The notes under the pieces were generated by a model. The model was not told the DNA's origin and ran no database searches. It saw only the letters and a program-made list of their open reading frames with translations. The position numbers were made by a program, and so were the translations under genes. A stretch of DNA of 64,000 nucleotides. It comes from Euborellia annulipes. Lineage: Eukaryota > Arthropoda > Insecta > Dermaptera > Anisolabididae. Shown here in pieces: positions 54,061 to 64,000 of this stretch (positions within the stretch are counted from its first letter, which is position 1; the number at the start of each line of letters is the position of its first letter). Location of the stretch: positions 1 through 64,000 of the forward strand of contig JAKCPI010022051.1 in assembly GCA_023213315.1 (NCBI GenBank). Reading direction: 5' to 3'.

Positions 54061-54198
54061 TAGCTACCATTCTGACATCTGTTGGCAAATTTTCGTAATA
54101 GGTGTTTTTTTTTTTTTTTTTTGCTTGCTTTTTAAGACACACAACGCCATCTTATGGGCAAAAACATGCGTAACAGCTTCGCTCATAGCCCACCTTAA

Positions 54199-55250
54199 TT
54201 TTCTTTCTTCTCTTCTAAATGTCTTATTAAATTTTCTTCCAGTTAACATATAGTATGTTGAATATTCCCCTAAGAAGAGTGAGAGGGAGAGAAAGCTAGT
54301 GATCCAGAAACAAATTATTTCCCTAGAGGGGGGAAGTCAAATTTCTTTTGTTCAACAACTTGATATGAAATTCGAAATGTGGGTTCATTCTATCTACAAA
54401 GGGGCGCAAAATTGATCTTCTGCTTGAATAACTCTAAACAAACTCTCCCCCTCTCTTTTGATTGCTAAGACATGCATCCACACACCTGAATGCATCTCCT
54501 TTCTCTATAGTTATTAGGATTGGATTGTCTGTCTGTTTCTCTATTTCCTCTATTCTTAAGTCGATAATTACAAGTCTATGATTAAAGGGAAATAAACCAA
54601 AATCCTATCGTAATAAAAAAAAATACTACCATATAACTTTGAGCATAATAATTTATAGGCTATTATTTGAATTTATGTTCCTGAATTGAAGAAATTGATT
54701 GGTTAGATCAGCCAACGGAGGTGGCCCCCTCCTCCCTTTTTATTCCCGTGGTGGCGGATAAACCATCTCATTAATTTCTGTTATTTTTTATTCATTTTTT
54801 GTTTGTTTTTAAAATTTTAATATTTAATACTGTACTTTTAACTCTCACTTTACGTAGTACTAAGGGGCTTATGCAGAGACTCCGGTGTCTGTCTGTCTGT
54901 CTAAAAAGTAAGGCCTGAACTAAAGGTCGTAGGAAAATAATAATTACATATACGTATTCAGCATAAAAAACTGGTTCAGGGTAAAATACGTTTTGGTCCA
55001 TAGCGCTTCCAATTTTTGAGCTATTAATTCTAAAAGTTACGATTTCTCCCATAGGAAATGTATTTATGTATTCTTTGCATTTGTATATTCTATGAATGCA
55101 AACAAATCCTCAAACAGGCACTTGTTTTTCTTTAATATGGAGAAATAAACATTATTAAAATATTTAATGTCAAGAAAATCCACAGTGAGAGCGCCCCTTT
55201 GAATTTACTACTGCAAATTCTTTCCCTCTTTTTTGTTTGTCATTTTATTA
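54199..55250. other. AT-rich sequence, nothing recognised
   Basis: No gene, TIR or family member was recognised. Confidence 0.5.
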
Positions 55251-55269
55251 ATTTTTACTTTATGATTTA

Positions 55270-55352
55270 TTTCTTTAATTGCCGACCCCTTATATCTGCC
55301 GCCCGGGGCAAATGCACCCACTGCCCCCCCCCCCCTAGATCCGGCCCTGCTT
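55270..55352 (-). mobile_element. hAT-like element end
   Basis: On the minus strand it starts CAGGGCCGGATCTAGGGGGG and continues to CCGGGCGGCAGATATAAGG, matching the style of the other hAT-like ends. The partner end and TSD were not found. Confidence 0.5.
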
Positions 55353-56278
55353 TCCTGCGACATTGAGTTTCTTAAATAATTTTTTATGCGTTTTAAACAT
55401 GAGAAATTGCGCTCTACTGTAACACTTGTCATCGGCTTGGCATAGGCTGCTTAGTTCATCGCCTAACCGTTCGACTTATAGCGCTAGCTATCACTGCTGT
55501 GCGCATGCGCGACTGTCTAGAAATGTGGGCAGCGGAGTGTGGAGTGCAGGCAGTAAATAGGCAAAGAAAAATATCGCCTTTACTTTATAAATACGAGGTT
55601 CTGAAGCGTTTCAAATTTGTTTTTTTTTGCAAAATCATATTTATTAATAAATATAGTAATTAATTTATGAAACTAAATATTTTTAAACTTAATAAATATA
55701 ATAAAATTGATAAATATTTTTCATCTGTATATTTATTTATAAGGTAGGCGTCGCCTACCTTGCCTACCCTAGCGAGCCGCCACTGATATATACCAAGTAG
55801 GCCTATATAAAAATGAAATGGGAAAAATGTATGTATGTATTTTATATGTTCTTTAGAAATCCACAATTTTCAATGAATCTATTTCAAATTAAGTACATAT
55901 AGTACATGGACCAGGGAGTAACGTAGAGTAATAATCTGAATCTCTTAAATATTTTGGAAAAAAATTACAATCAAATTTCTTCAATAAGAGAACACAAAAT
56001 AGACAAGTTGGCTTGGAAATTAGATAGGCAGGTAGTTGCTCTGTGAGTCAGCTTTCCAAGTATATGACATGGAGCAGTGGGAGGAGCTAGGCAGCAGTTG
56101 AAAAAAGAAGAAAGCATGCATTCGACTGTCCCTTCAAACAATCATAAATAGATCTTTTTGTACTGTACCCAGTCGGTACCCTCTCTTGAACTCAAGATTT
56201 AACATCCTAACACTTGCATTGCACAAAAAATATCCCAAATTGCGACTAGTATTAATATAATTTTAGAAAAATACTAGT
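55353..56278. other. Mixed sequence with one possible TE end
   Basis: A GC-richer patch (55435-55560) and AGCGAGCCGCCACTG at 55771-55785 (complement CAGTGGCGGCTCGCT, hAT-like) are present, but no partner end was identified. Confidence 0.4.
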
Positions 56279-56285
56279 CCTTTTT

Positions 56286-56880
56286 ACTTTCTCGTATGAG
56301 AAAGTTTTGTATCGTAAAAAATTCGACTTCGAGATTTTGATGTTTCTCCACGTTTTGACCCCCCCTGAGTCCAAAAATTCGCATTTTTGGCAGTGTGTCT
56401 GGTGTGTGTGTGTGTGTGTGTGCTGTAAACAAGATGCTTAAAAACAAAAGAGCTAGATCGTTGAAATTTGGTATATTGGTAGCACCATGGGACGACACGA
56501 ACTTTTGAACAAAATCGACCAAAGAGACTAGTACTTTACTGATCACTTTTTCAGTTTTTTTCGATTTTCAAATTTGTCCAAATTTTTTTTAAATTGATAA
56601 ATCAATTATTTTTTAGATCTCTTTAAAATGTATATTCTCATTTTGCGATTGAAATCTTCGAAGACACTTTACTCTTGTATTTCACAGGGAAGATAGGAGA
56701 AATGGTTGCCATGGTAACAAAATATAAATATTTTCCATACTTATAAATTTTCCATAGTGAATACAATTGTTCCGTACTGTCGGGAACTAAATATATGTCG
56801 AAACAAAAAATCTGGTGTGACAAGCACAGAACACAACTTGATTTCAAAAGAATGTAAGAGAAAGTGGCTGAGGGGAAGTC
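56286..56880 (+). mobile_element. H repeat, copy 11, divergent
   Basis: It starts ACTTTCTCGTATGAGAAAGT, a compact version of the 5' hairpin without the AT loop, then AAATTCGACTTCGAGATTTT and so on to AATCTGGTGTGACAAGCACA. The distal hairpin arm is disrupted. This is the most diverged copy and may represent a separate subfamily. Confidence 0.82.
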
Positions 56881-57844
56881 AATCCCCATATTTTTTAATT
56901 TATTTTTACAAACACCCTGTATTAAATATAATTTAAAATTTCTATTTATTCGAAATGATTAATAATTTAGCGACATTTCATTAACTCGTCTAAAACAAAG
57001 AGAAATAGCGAGATAAAAAAAGCTAATTAAATAATAGATTTATTTTTTATGATCCCCAGTTTTTTTTTTTTTTTTTTTTTTGAATTTTAATAAAAATATG
57101 CAAATAAATGTTTCAGAGTAATTAAAATAATAATAATAATACTAAAAATAATCCTACAAAGATATCGAGAGGTTTAAAATGCAACGCAACTATAACAGCT
57201 TTGTTTCTAATTATTTTCATTTCTCCCTCTCTTTCATTAAGTTTATAATTTCTAATTCGCTTTTAATGGCTGCTTGGTTGGGGATGGTAATAAAAATTCA
57301 ATAAGAATTAGCCTCCGTTGTTTGTTTGTCTCAGGGAGAGTAAAAGAGAGAGAGAGTGAAGTGAGAGAACATAAACATAAACATCAACATGTGTGCTTAA
57401 GAAATGTTTATGCGTTTATTAAAATTAATTTTGAAATTTGTTATGACCCGGATTAAAGTAGTTAATTGTATGATGCAATGCAACATGCAACATTTTCGGA
57501 CTTTGTTTTCACGATTTATATATCAAGAGGGGGGGGGGGTGTAACATGGTCATATCATAATTACTTCAATTAAATAAAGTGTTTCATTTTTGTTAGATTG
57601 ATAGTATATTAATAGAATTTTAATTAAAATTAAATTAGGTTGTTTTACTTCCCTTAATATTTGAAGGGGTGTGTATACAATGGGGAGCAGAAATTAATTC
57701 GTGTTTGATTGCTGGATGATAGGCAACTTAAATGACCAACTAAAACGAGGGGAAGTAACGACCGGAATAATCTCTATAATTGGTTGAGACTTGCCTTTTG
57801 CTCATTGGGTTTCAGATTTTTAAAATTATACCTTTAGACTACTT
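56881..57844. other. AT-rich sequence, nothing recognised
   Basis: A 23-base T-run (57059-57081), a GA tract (57347-57356) and a G-run (57529-57539). No gene is recognised. Confidence 0.5.
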
Positions 57845-57945
57845 AGGTCTTTTTTTTGGAATGGCTGCATAAGGTCCGAAGACCTATAATGACCAGTGGC
57901 CACATGCATCCAGGAAGAAAATAAAAACAAAAGGAGAAGCGTTTT
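57845..57945 (-). repeat. SINE-like repeat body, second copy
   Basis: GGCTGCATAAGGTCCGAAGA and CCAGTGGCCACATGCATCCA match the segment at 27692-27785, again beside a T-run. GGTCCGAAGACC forms a short hairpin. Confidence 0.6.
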
Positions 57946-57971
57946 AACAGTATATATAGGGTTACCATAAT

Positions 57972-58183
57972 TTATTGATGAGAAACAGGATGAAGAAAGA
58001 AGTGCAGCTAGTATTTGTTTCATTTATTTAAGGCCCATTAAGCTAACGTTTCGGCCTCGGTCGAGACCATATTCAGAGCTTATGGGCTCTAAGCGGTCGA
58101 GACCGAAACGTTAGCTTAATGGGCCTTAAATAAATGAAACAAATACTAGCTGCACTTCTTTCTTCATCCTGTTTCTCAATAAT
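57972..58183. repeat. 212-bp palindrome with GACCGAAACGTTAG core
   Basis: Both arms contain AGTGCAGCTAGTATTTGTTT, AAGGCCCATTAAGCTAACGT and CGGTCGAGACC in complementary order. The loop is about ATATTCAGAGCTTATGGGCT. The right arm reads GGTCGAGACCGAAACGTTAG and then AAATAAATGAAAC. Confidence 0.92.
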
Positions 58184-59094
58184 AACCTTTATCCAACTAT
58201 AAATCTACTTTTCTCAATAATTTATTGAGGCCAGATCCAGACTTCCGCAGGTTCTGCGGGGTATGGAAATTTTTTTGAAAATTAGTCACTGCGTTTTTAG
58301 CTATCCTGAGAAGTGAAAAATATTATCAATCTTAGCTTGATGTATAAGCTTTTTAAATTAAAAAAATAAGTAGACTATTATGAGGTTAACAAATTACAAA
58401 TTTATAATTACGCCTTTTTAATACACTATCACTTAAATTCCATGAAAAATTTAAATACAGTAGATAACATGTGGCGCGGCGCGGATTAAAATTCCCCAAT
58501 TTGGCCACGTTTTCGGTAAAAAAAAATCTATCTAGAAATTAACAATTGTCAACTTAAAATTTTTTTTTTTTTAGGAGAAATTATTCAAAAATCCAACAAA
58601 AATTATGCTATGGAGGATGTCCTAGTCTGAGGAGGGATTCCCTCAGCAACGGCTTGTAGCCTAGTCCTTTCGAAGAATGCATCATTCTTTTCGTCCCTTC
58701 CACAGGATGGGATGTCACAGCAACTCCCTCTCCTCATAGAGTTGCCTGGGGCTATTGCGGTGGGATCTAATATTCCAATCAGTACCTGCTTTAATATTTC
58801 TTTACATCAATTAAATATTGTTATTTAATGAATAAATCCCGCAGGCCCAGAATTTGAACAAGGAAAAAATTAATCTTCAATTAAAAAGAAAAAAATTATT
58901 TTAATTTATGGGCGGATCAAAAAAGGAAACGTTTTGAGGTTTTAATTTTTCCAATTGGCCTTCTCAAGATCCGCAAATGCAAATCGACCATTCTTTTAAT
59001 TATAATCATTCAATATTTAAAAAAAAATCATTAAGTGTTTGATTATTTTAAATTTAGAAAAATGCCACTTGTTCTGGAGTTTAAGAACCAATAC
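58184..59094. other. AT-rich sequence with a short GC-richer patch
   Basis: 58610-58790 is GC-richer (TCTGAGGAGGGATTCCCTCA and nearby) but shows no protein or TIR. Confidence 0.4.
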
Positions 59095-59190
59095 GAAGCG
59101 AAACGTATTTAATAGCTCCAAGGTAGAGGGGCCAGGACTAAAATCAAGTTGAAGCCAACACCCTAACCCGCTACACCAACGAATCATTAA
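59095..59190 (-). repeat. tRNA-like fragment
   Basis: Minus strand GTTGGTGTAGCGGGTTAGGG is an A-box-like start; the B box (TTTTAGTCCTGG) is poor. Probably a decayed SINE head. Confidence 0.4.
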
Positions 59191-59717
59191 ATAATTTCAG
59201 AATTAAAACGAAAGGTCTTGTAATTTTTATTATTACTGTATTTAAAATTTTTTTAGTAGCCTAAAGAAAAACTTTTCTTTTTCAATTAAATAAATTAATA
59301 ATTTTTTTTACTACATAATTGAAAATTTAATAAAAATTACACGACCTCTCAATTTAATTCTAAAATTATTTAATAACTCTACATTTTAGTTGGATTTTTG
59401 AATAATTTCTCCTGAAAAAAAAAATTTAATAGAAAGAGAATGGAGCCGTTTAATTTAATAAGGAAGATAAGAAGAGCAAGCATCCACGTGTCACTTCTTT
59501 ATTAATATAAATTTATTATACTTTGAAGTTATTAAAAAGAAATTTTCTTATTACCGTTCATCTAAAGAATTAATTTAATTTTCCAGTGTAAAGATCAAAA
59601 TAAAATTGATAGAATGTTTCAAAATATAGATAGCAATTACCGGTTGGCCACCTGTTTAATATCATATATAATAGTACTAGTATTGCTAATAATTCCAAGG
59701 ACGAACTTCAAAAGGGT

Positions 59718-59773
59718 GTGACTAAATATGTAAAGTGCTTGCTTGCAGAAAGTTTGATCAAGTCCCTTGGAGA

Positions 59774-59808
<35 letters not shown>

Positions 59809-60050
59809 TGGATGCCGCAGCGCCATCATGTCCATTAACGCCCTTTCGTCGGAATACGATCAAATATACAAAGTGGAACGGGAGGGAAAACCACGGGACT
59901 AAAATGGAACTCTCTAGGGGGCACCAGGGGGGGGAGGTGGAGGTGCGGGACGAACTCGAATTTGCATTTCGATCCATAATGAAACGAACTATACGCCTGG
60001 AGGTACAGAGAGAGAAATTTCTAATGAGGCAATTCTTGAACGCTTTTTAA
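59718..60050 (+). other. Unclassified coding-like stretch
   Basis: The stretch is GC-richer than the flanks and open in more than one frame. One frame runs 110 codons and ends RQFLNAF. Another, from ATG at 59829, reads MSINALSSEYDQIYKV before two stops and then continues GRTRICISIHNETN without further stops to about 60053. A GA tract (59778-59806) and a G-run (59929-59937) could have shifted the frame. No family is recognised and splice sites are unclear. It may be a decayed gene or an unrecognised repeat. Confidence 0.25.
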
Positions 60051-60169
60051 ATATTTAAATACAAAAAAAAAAAAAATTCAATTTATTTTTACTATTATTT
60101 TAATTATATTACTTAATTTAAATATTTTCCAATCTACTAAGAATAGTAAATTTATCTTATAAGGTGATC

Positions 60170-60345
60170 TCGTTGCCACTCGCATCTTTTAGGATTTTAA
60201 AAATTCTTTAGCCCCTAGGCTCTAGCATAGAGGTATAGATCTCACTTCGGTCAGGGATTCGCTACCTATTCTAATTTTTCTAAATTATATTGAATAAGAA
60301 TCAAAAAATATAAACTGTCTCAGATGCCAAAAAAAATTATTTTCT
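60170..60345 (+). repeat. tRNA-like SINE remnant
   Basis: AGCATAGAGGTATAGATCTC and GGTCAGGGATTCGC resemble A and B boxes. CTGTCTCAGATGCCAAAAAA resembles the shared SINE tail. Confidence 0.45.
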
Positions 60346-60377
60346 GAAATTTCTAATCTTATTTGAAAATTTTTCTG

Positions 60378-60469
60378 TACTTTTTTGGATTCAGGGGACC
60401 TCAAAACGTATATATCCATCAAATTCGACATCAAATTTTTGAGATGAATCCAAGACTTTCTCTCTCTAT
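60378..60469 (-). repeat. H repeat 5' end, inverted scrap
   Basis: GGATTCAGGGGACCTCAAAA to GAATCCAAGACTTTCTCTCT is the complement of the H 5' region. It faces the plus-strand copy starting at 60817, making a foldback with a hAT element at its centre. Confidence 0.8.
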
Positions 60470-60808
60470 CAGTGGCGGAACGTACGCCCCCGCAGACCCC
60501 GCGATGCGGGGGGCCCCGGACCTTGGGGGGCCCTCGGGCCGGGCCGGGTTAAAAAACTGTAGCTCCGATAAAAACGGAAATATTTAGATAAAAAAAAAAT
60601 AATGAAAATTTCTCTTTGAGAGGGCCCGGGGCCCTCAGAGCTCCGGTAAAAACGGTAAAAAATTTAATGAAAATTTCTCTTTGAGAGGGCCCGGGCCCTC
60701 ACGGTTCAGGGATATACGGTATTTTAAAAATATTTTTTGTATGGCCTAATAATGGGGCCCGAAATAAAATTTTGCGGGGGGGCCCAGCTAAAAAACGTTA
60801 CGCTAGTG
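60470..60808. mobile_element. hAT-like MITE at the centre of an H foldback, TSD CTCTCTAT
   Basis: The ends are CAGTGGCGGAACGTACG and ACGTTACGCTAGTG, with CTCTCTAT at 60462-60469 and 60809-60816. GGGGCCC-rich repeats such as TTTGAGAGGGCCCGGG occur twice inside. Confidence 0.93.
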
Positions 60809-61218
60809 CTCTCTATATATTAACATTTGAAGTCCCCTGAATCCAAAAAAGTGGTTTTCGCGACATGGTCTGTCTGTGTTCAATTTTAAGCATGAAGGAA
60901 TTGAGCTACGAGGTTGAAATTTTAAAGTGAAACTTTTATATTTACCTTAGACACCCCCCTGAAGCTTGAAAATAAGCTTTTAAACAAAATCGGCTGAAGA
61001 GTACCAGTACTTTACTGATGCACTTTTTCAGTTTTTTTTTTCGATTTCTCAAAATTCGCTCTAAGAATTTTGATTAAAATTCAAAAAATCAATTATTACT
61101 TTTTTTTAGATGGTCTTTAAAATGTATATTCTCATTTTGCTCTCAAAATTGTTTGAAGACCACTTTACTCTTGTACTTCATAGGAAAGATGAGAAATGGT
61201 TGCCAGGGTAACAAAATA

Positions 61219-62137
61219 CTTAGGTCTACCGGAAAGTTCTGTCCGAATCTATGACATCATTTTCGCCACGTAAACGCATGTTTATTTATTGCATTTTCGG
61301 CTCTATATTTTTATTGCTTAATGTATACATACTGACGTAGTAAATAAACTATAATAAAGTTGATTCACATTAGTCTTAAGTGTGAAATGATAGTATACCC
61401 ATGGCAACTAATAAAGTTCATTTACGCCACTGCACATCTCTGCTTGCTCGGAACAAAATCGAGCCCTTTTTGAACCGGATGTTAACTGGGGATGAAAAGT
61501 GGATTACATACAACAACATTGTAAGGAAAAGGGCATATTGTGAACCCGGAAAAACTAGCCCTTCCACCTCTAAACCAAATTTGACTCTGAATAAGAGAAT
61601 GTTGTGTATATGGTGGAACATTCGAGGACCAATACATTATGAGCTTTTAAAACCGAACGAAAAGCTCAATTCGGAGAAGTATTGTCAGCAACTGGATAAT
61701 TTAAAGACAGCGGTCCAAAAAAGAGGCCGGCAATGTTCAATAGGAAGGAAATCATACTGCATCATGACAATGCCAGGGCCACATTCTGCTTTGGGTACTC
61801 GTAAAAAAATTTCAAAGCTAGGCTGGGAAATTCTAACTCATCCACCATGTTCCCCGGATTTAGCACCCTCCGACTACCACTTGTTTTTGACCTTACAAAA
61901 TTTTTTGTAGGGTAAAAAATTAAAAAATGAAGAAGATATAAAAAAAGAACTTTTTCAATTTTTCGATTCAAATGATGCAACCTTTTCAAAAATGGGACAT
62001 ATGAATTGCCCTTACCTTGGCAAGAAGTCATTAATAATAATGGCAATTATATTATTTAAAAAAAGTTAATTGGCGGTAAGAAAAATTTGTATTTTGTTTT
62101 ATTCCAAAAACGGACAGAACTTTCCGGTAGACCTAAA
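61219..62137 (+). mobile_element. Internally deleted mariner element
   Basis: The inverted ends TTAGGTCTACCGGAAAGTTC, TGTCCG and CGGACAGAAC, TTTCCGGTAGACCTAA match almost exactly over ~26 bp. TA lies outside both ends (61217-61218 and 62138-62139). At 919 bp it is shorter than a typical ~1.3-kb mariner because the DNA coding the N-terminal part of the transposase is missing. Nearly identical ends suggest a fairly recent insertion, possibly moved by a transposase encoded elsewhere. Confidence 0.93.
61401..62059 (+). pseudogene. Mariner (DD34D) transposase, N-terminally deleted and frameshifted
   Basis: The preserved part would catalyse cut-and-paste at TA sites. The first catalytic Asp is in LTGDEKWITYNN (about residue 30 of this frame). 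The second lies in HHDNAR, found in a neighbouring frame at about 61761-61778. The third is in PPCSPDLAPSDYHLF. Two compensating frameshifts around 61725-61790 take the open frame out of and back into register. A TAG at 61908-61910 replaces the codon after LQNFL, and the frame resumes GKKLKNEEDIKKELFQFF before another frameshift; NNNGNYII near 62031-62054 is the usual C-terminus. The N-terminal ~120 residues with the DNA-binding helices are absent. Not functional. Confidence 0.92.
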
Positions 62138-62153
62138 TAAATATTTTCCCATG

Positions 62154-62638
62154 TTTTTTTTTTTTTTTAACACTCACACTCACACACCCATTCACACAGT
62201 CTTTTCGGTAACTTAGGCCATTTAAGACTGACATTAACCGTTATATGGACCCTGTTATGCAATGGTGAGTCAAAGACCAAAAAAATTCAAAATTGAGTTA
62301 AGCACGGAATATTGTTTCAAATGCTATAATTAATAGTATTTTTTTATGAAATATGTCCTAAAAAAATTTATATTTAATGTTACTTGCAAAATTAACAAAA
62401 AAAATTATATATAATCCAATGAAAACAAAAAACAAATGTTTATTTTCTCAAAACTCGATGTTTGGTCTTTGACACACCATTGCATAACAGGGTCCATATA
62501 TAAGATAATATCTATTGGGGGTCCAGGCATTTCTATTTAAGCCATTTGGTATCCAAATCATCGGACTGCCTGGGGTCGGAACTCGCGACGTTCGCTATAG
62601 GAGGTAGACATTCTACCAACTAGACCAAGCCCGAGGGC
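62154..62638 (-). mobile_element. SINE S interrupted by the TATGGACC MITE
   Basis: Tail and GTCTTTTCGGTAACTTAGG at the left, ATTTAAGCCATTTGGTATCC and the tRNA-like head (complement GGTAGAATGTCTACC...GCGAGTTCCGACCCC) at the right. The body is split at TTAACCGTTA by the MITE 62244-62498. Confidence 0.88.
62244..62498. mobile_element. TATGGACC MITE, intact 255-bp copy, TA TSD
   Basis: Terminal repeats TATGGACCCTGTTATGCAAT, GGTGAGTCAAAGACC and, inverted, GGTCTTTGACACACCATTGC, ATAACAGGGTCCATA. TA is duplicated at 62242-62243 and 62499-62500. It provides the uninterrupted reference for the copy at 47487-48415. Confidence 0.93.
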
Positions 62639-62814
62639 AATTTTACATCTTGAATTTCAATATACGTATCAACGGAAACTAATCATATCTCGACACAAAA
62701 AAATCTGCTGTGTAACTAGTGACACCAGATTTTTTACAATTGGAAGCAAGATGAAGTATTAATACAATAGAGAACATCTTCTTAGGAAATTAATTCCCTC
62801 CCTTTATTAGCTGG

Positions 62815-63175
62815 GCATACACGGAGAGGTAGAACCGTCGGTTTTGACCGTGCCGGTCCAACCGCACGGATTTATCTTTACGTTAGTGGGCGAGCACGCG
62901 CCAGTTTTGACCGCCACGCATCAATCTAACAGATTGGACTGCGGTCCAAACTCACGATCCGATCTTTTCGTTAGTGGGCGAGCACGCGCCAGTTTTGACC
63001 GCTACGCATCAATCTAACAGATTGGACTGCGGTCCAAACTCACGGACTGATCTTTTCGTTAGTGAGCAAGCGACAGTTTTGACTGCCACGCATCAATCTA
63101 ACAGATTGGACTGCGGTCCGAACTCACGGTCTGATCTTTTCGTTAGTGGACAAGCGACAGTTTTGACCGCCCCGG
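62815..63175 (+). repeat. GC-rich repeat with ~88-bp minisatellite
   Basis: GGGCATACACGGAGAGGTAG begins the block. Units starting CGTTAGTGGGCGAGCACGCG recur at about 62881, 62969, 63058 and 63141, each with AATCTAACAGATTGGACTGC and GGTCC. The open frame over it is a repeat translation. A related sequence at 63740-64000 suggests one mobile element family. Confidence 0.82.
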
Positions 63176-63739
63176 ACCATCTCTTTAAGTCGCGATTTTT
63201 GGAGGGGGTAGGGGAGGACATGTTACTTCAAAAATTTTTTTACAAATTTATTTTTAAAGAAAATAAGTTATCCCTCCCCCTATTAATTAATTAAGCTATT
63301 AATATGTTCTAAAATATTTTAGTTAATCACCATTCACAAAAACAAATTTATTATTATTATTTTTTTTAAATATCGTTTAAGGTCATGGCAAATTAGGATA
63401 CAAATATTATATAGACCTAGCATTTTACTCGGGAGAAAGTCTAGTTTCTGAATATACAAAAAAAATTATAGGTTATGTAAGAAAAAAATATTGGCCCTCT
63501 TTCTAAAGCGCCCCCTAATGGTCCGATGTTTACCAAAAGCTTTTCAGTTCTTGACCTTTACATCTAGTTTATGTGTGCAAAATACCACAGACATACACAC
63601 AGACACACAGACATCATTCCAAAAACTACTTAAATGGACTCAGGGAACCTTAAATCCTATTTTGGCAGCTTCAGAATCAGATAATTAAAGATTTTATTTA
63701 AAGGAGAAGAAAGGATTAATTACTTTTTTTTTTTTAATA
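63176..63739. other. AT-rich sequence with a divergent H scrap
   Basis: At about 63590-63660 a CACACAGACACACAGACA tract and ATGGACTCAGGGAACC resemble the 5' half of H on the minus strand. Nothing else is recognised. Confidence 0.4.
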
Positions 63740-64000
63740 ATTTTCTATTTCCATTTTTCTTGGAAATTCCAATGGTTTCTTGACTTGATCTGTCTAGTCG
63801 GCAGGCAAAACTTTCGTCAAGACGAAAGTCCACGGATTTGGTCAAATCAGCGGTTAAAACTGCCGCGGTCCAAAGATTTTGCCCATACACGTACGGTTTG
63901 GCCCGTGGCGGGCCAACTATACGGGTTTATCTGCGGGTTTTTCCTTTACGTTTGTGAGTGATGACGGTTTTAACCGTGGCGGTTTTAACCGTGCCGGTTT
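63740..64000 (+). repeat. Related GC-rich repeat, cut by window end
   Basis: TTGCCCATACACGTACGGTT, GGGTTTATCTGCGGG and TTTACGTTTGTGAGTGATGA parallel the start of 62815-63175 in the same orientation. Repeated GGTTTTAACCGTGGCGG words continue to the edge. A small hairpin CTTTCGTCAAGACGAAAG lies at 63811-63828. Confidence 0.6.

Larger units (their letters stand above)
51318..54198 (+). mobile_element. TTAA element, copy D, expanded by three insertions
   Basis: TTAAGGGGGAGTAGGAGGGG at 51318 and CACCTTAA ending at 54198 are the two termini. Sequence of the 6936-7534 family is distributed as 51318-51909, 52297-52309 and 54061-54198. It is broken by a G-tract, a hAT-like element (51910-52296) and a satellite-filled element (52310-54060). 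A 70-bp patch (51380-51465) with AGGGGTCGTCCACATATTAT is additional foreign sequence. Confidence 0.85.
60817..62733 (+). mobile_element. H repeat, copy 12, expanded by mariner, SINE and MITE
   Basis: H sequence is distributed as 60817-61218, 62138-62153 and 62639-62733: TGAAGTCCCCTGAATCCAAA, GTGGTTTTCGCGACATGGTC, then later ACATCTTGAATTTC and ACTAGTGACACCAGATTTTT. The inserts are the mariner (61219-62137) and a SINE S (62154-62638) that itself holds a MITE. Confidence 0.88.

Noticed and set aside
62974..63294. A 106-residue frame with internal repeats (TATHQSNRLDCGPNSR-type units)
   Set aside because: It is the translation of an ~88-bp minisatellite whose unit length is not always a multiple of three; no start context or domain.

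Overview
The window looks like a gene-poor, AT-rich stretch of a metazoan nuclear genome, most probably an arthropod. Reasons: mariner transposase relics, many short hAT and TA-target elements with intact target-site duplications (TSDs), several Pol III SINE families, a TCAGT-type initiator downstream of a TATA box, and intron-like splice signals. There are no operons, ribosome-binding sites or long host reading frames. The species cannot be named from the sequence alone.

No complete host gene is visible. The only host-gene-like signals are a candidate minus-strand terminal coding exon (18053-18145), a candidate internal exon or recursive-splice exon on the plus strand (32247-32342), a ratchet-type splice site (around 6008), and a possible signal-peptide first exon (38569-38685). 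They lie far apart, so the window could sit inside long introns or between genes.

Most of what can be recognised is layered mobile DNA. (1) At least nine short hAT-like elements have perfect 8-bp TSDs (for example 15845-16088, 17568-17830, 26030-26289, 28017-28158, 35297-35692, 43157-43425, 49565-49877, 60470-60808). (2) About twelve copies of an unidentified ~670-bp repeat, here called 'H', start with a CTTTCTC/GAGAAAG hairpin and end in a ~90-bp hairpin framed by AATCTGGTGTGAC/GTCACACCAGATT. (3) Four TTAA-flanked elements lie at 6936-7534, 20222-20860, 21777-22612 and 51318-54198. (4) SINE family S (tRNA-like head), SINE family F (5S-like head) and a third tRNA-like SINE share a short 3' tail motif. 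(5) Many palindromic foldbacks are built on a CTGANGA-stem-CGAAACGT module that recalls a hammerhead core and may be Penelope-type debris. (6) There are mariner remnants at 2950-3493 and 61219-62137. (7) Larger TIR-bounded elements are a satellite-filled one at 52310-54060 and a CACTG-ended one at 43523-46283.

Layout: 1-5 kb has a SINE and an inverted mariner pair split by a hAT element. 6-10 kb has a ratchet site, a TTAA element, foldbacks and the first H copy. 10-18 kb is mostly unclassified with a few MITEs, then the candidate terminal exon. 18-33 kb holds H copies, SINEs, TTAA elements and a candidate exon. 33-43 kb has an LTR- or promoter-like block, palindromes, a signal-peptide-like exon and SINEs. 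43-49 kb is a nest of the CACTG element, H elements and a TA MITE. 51-54 kb is a TTAA element broken by a 55-G tract, a hAT element and the satellite-filled element. 60-63 kb is a four-level nest (H, hAT, mariner, SINE, MITE). The end of the window is a GC-rich minisatellite-bearing repeat.

The nesting gives a relative history. H elements were inserting both before and after the TATGGACC MITE. hAT and mariner insertions are among the youngest events, because their TSDs or terminal repeats are nearly intact.
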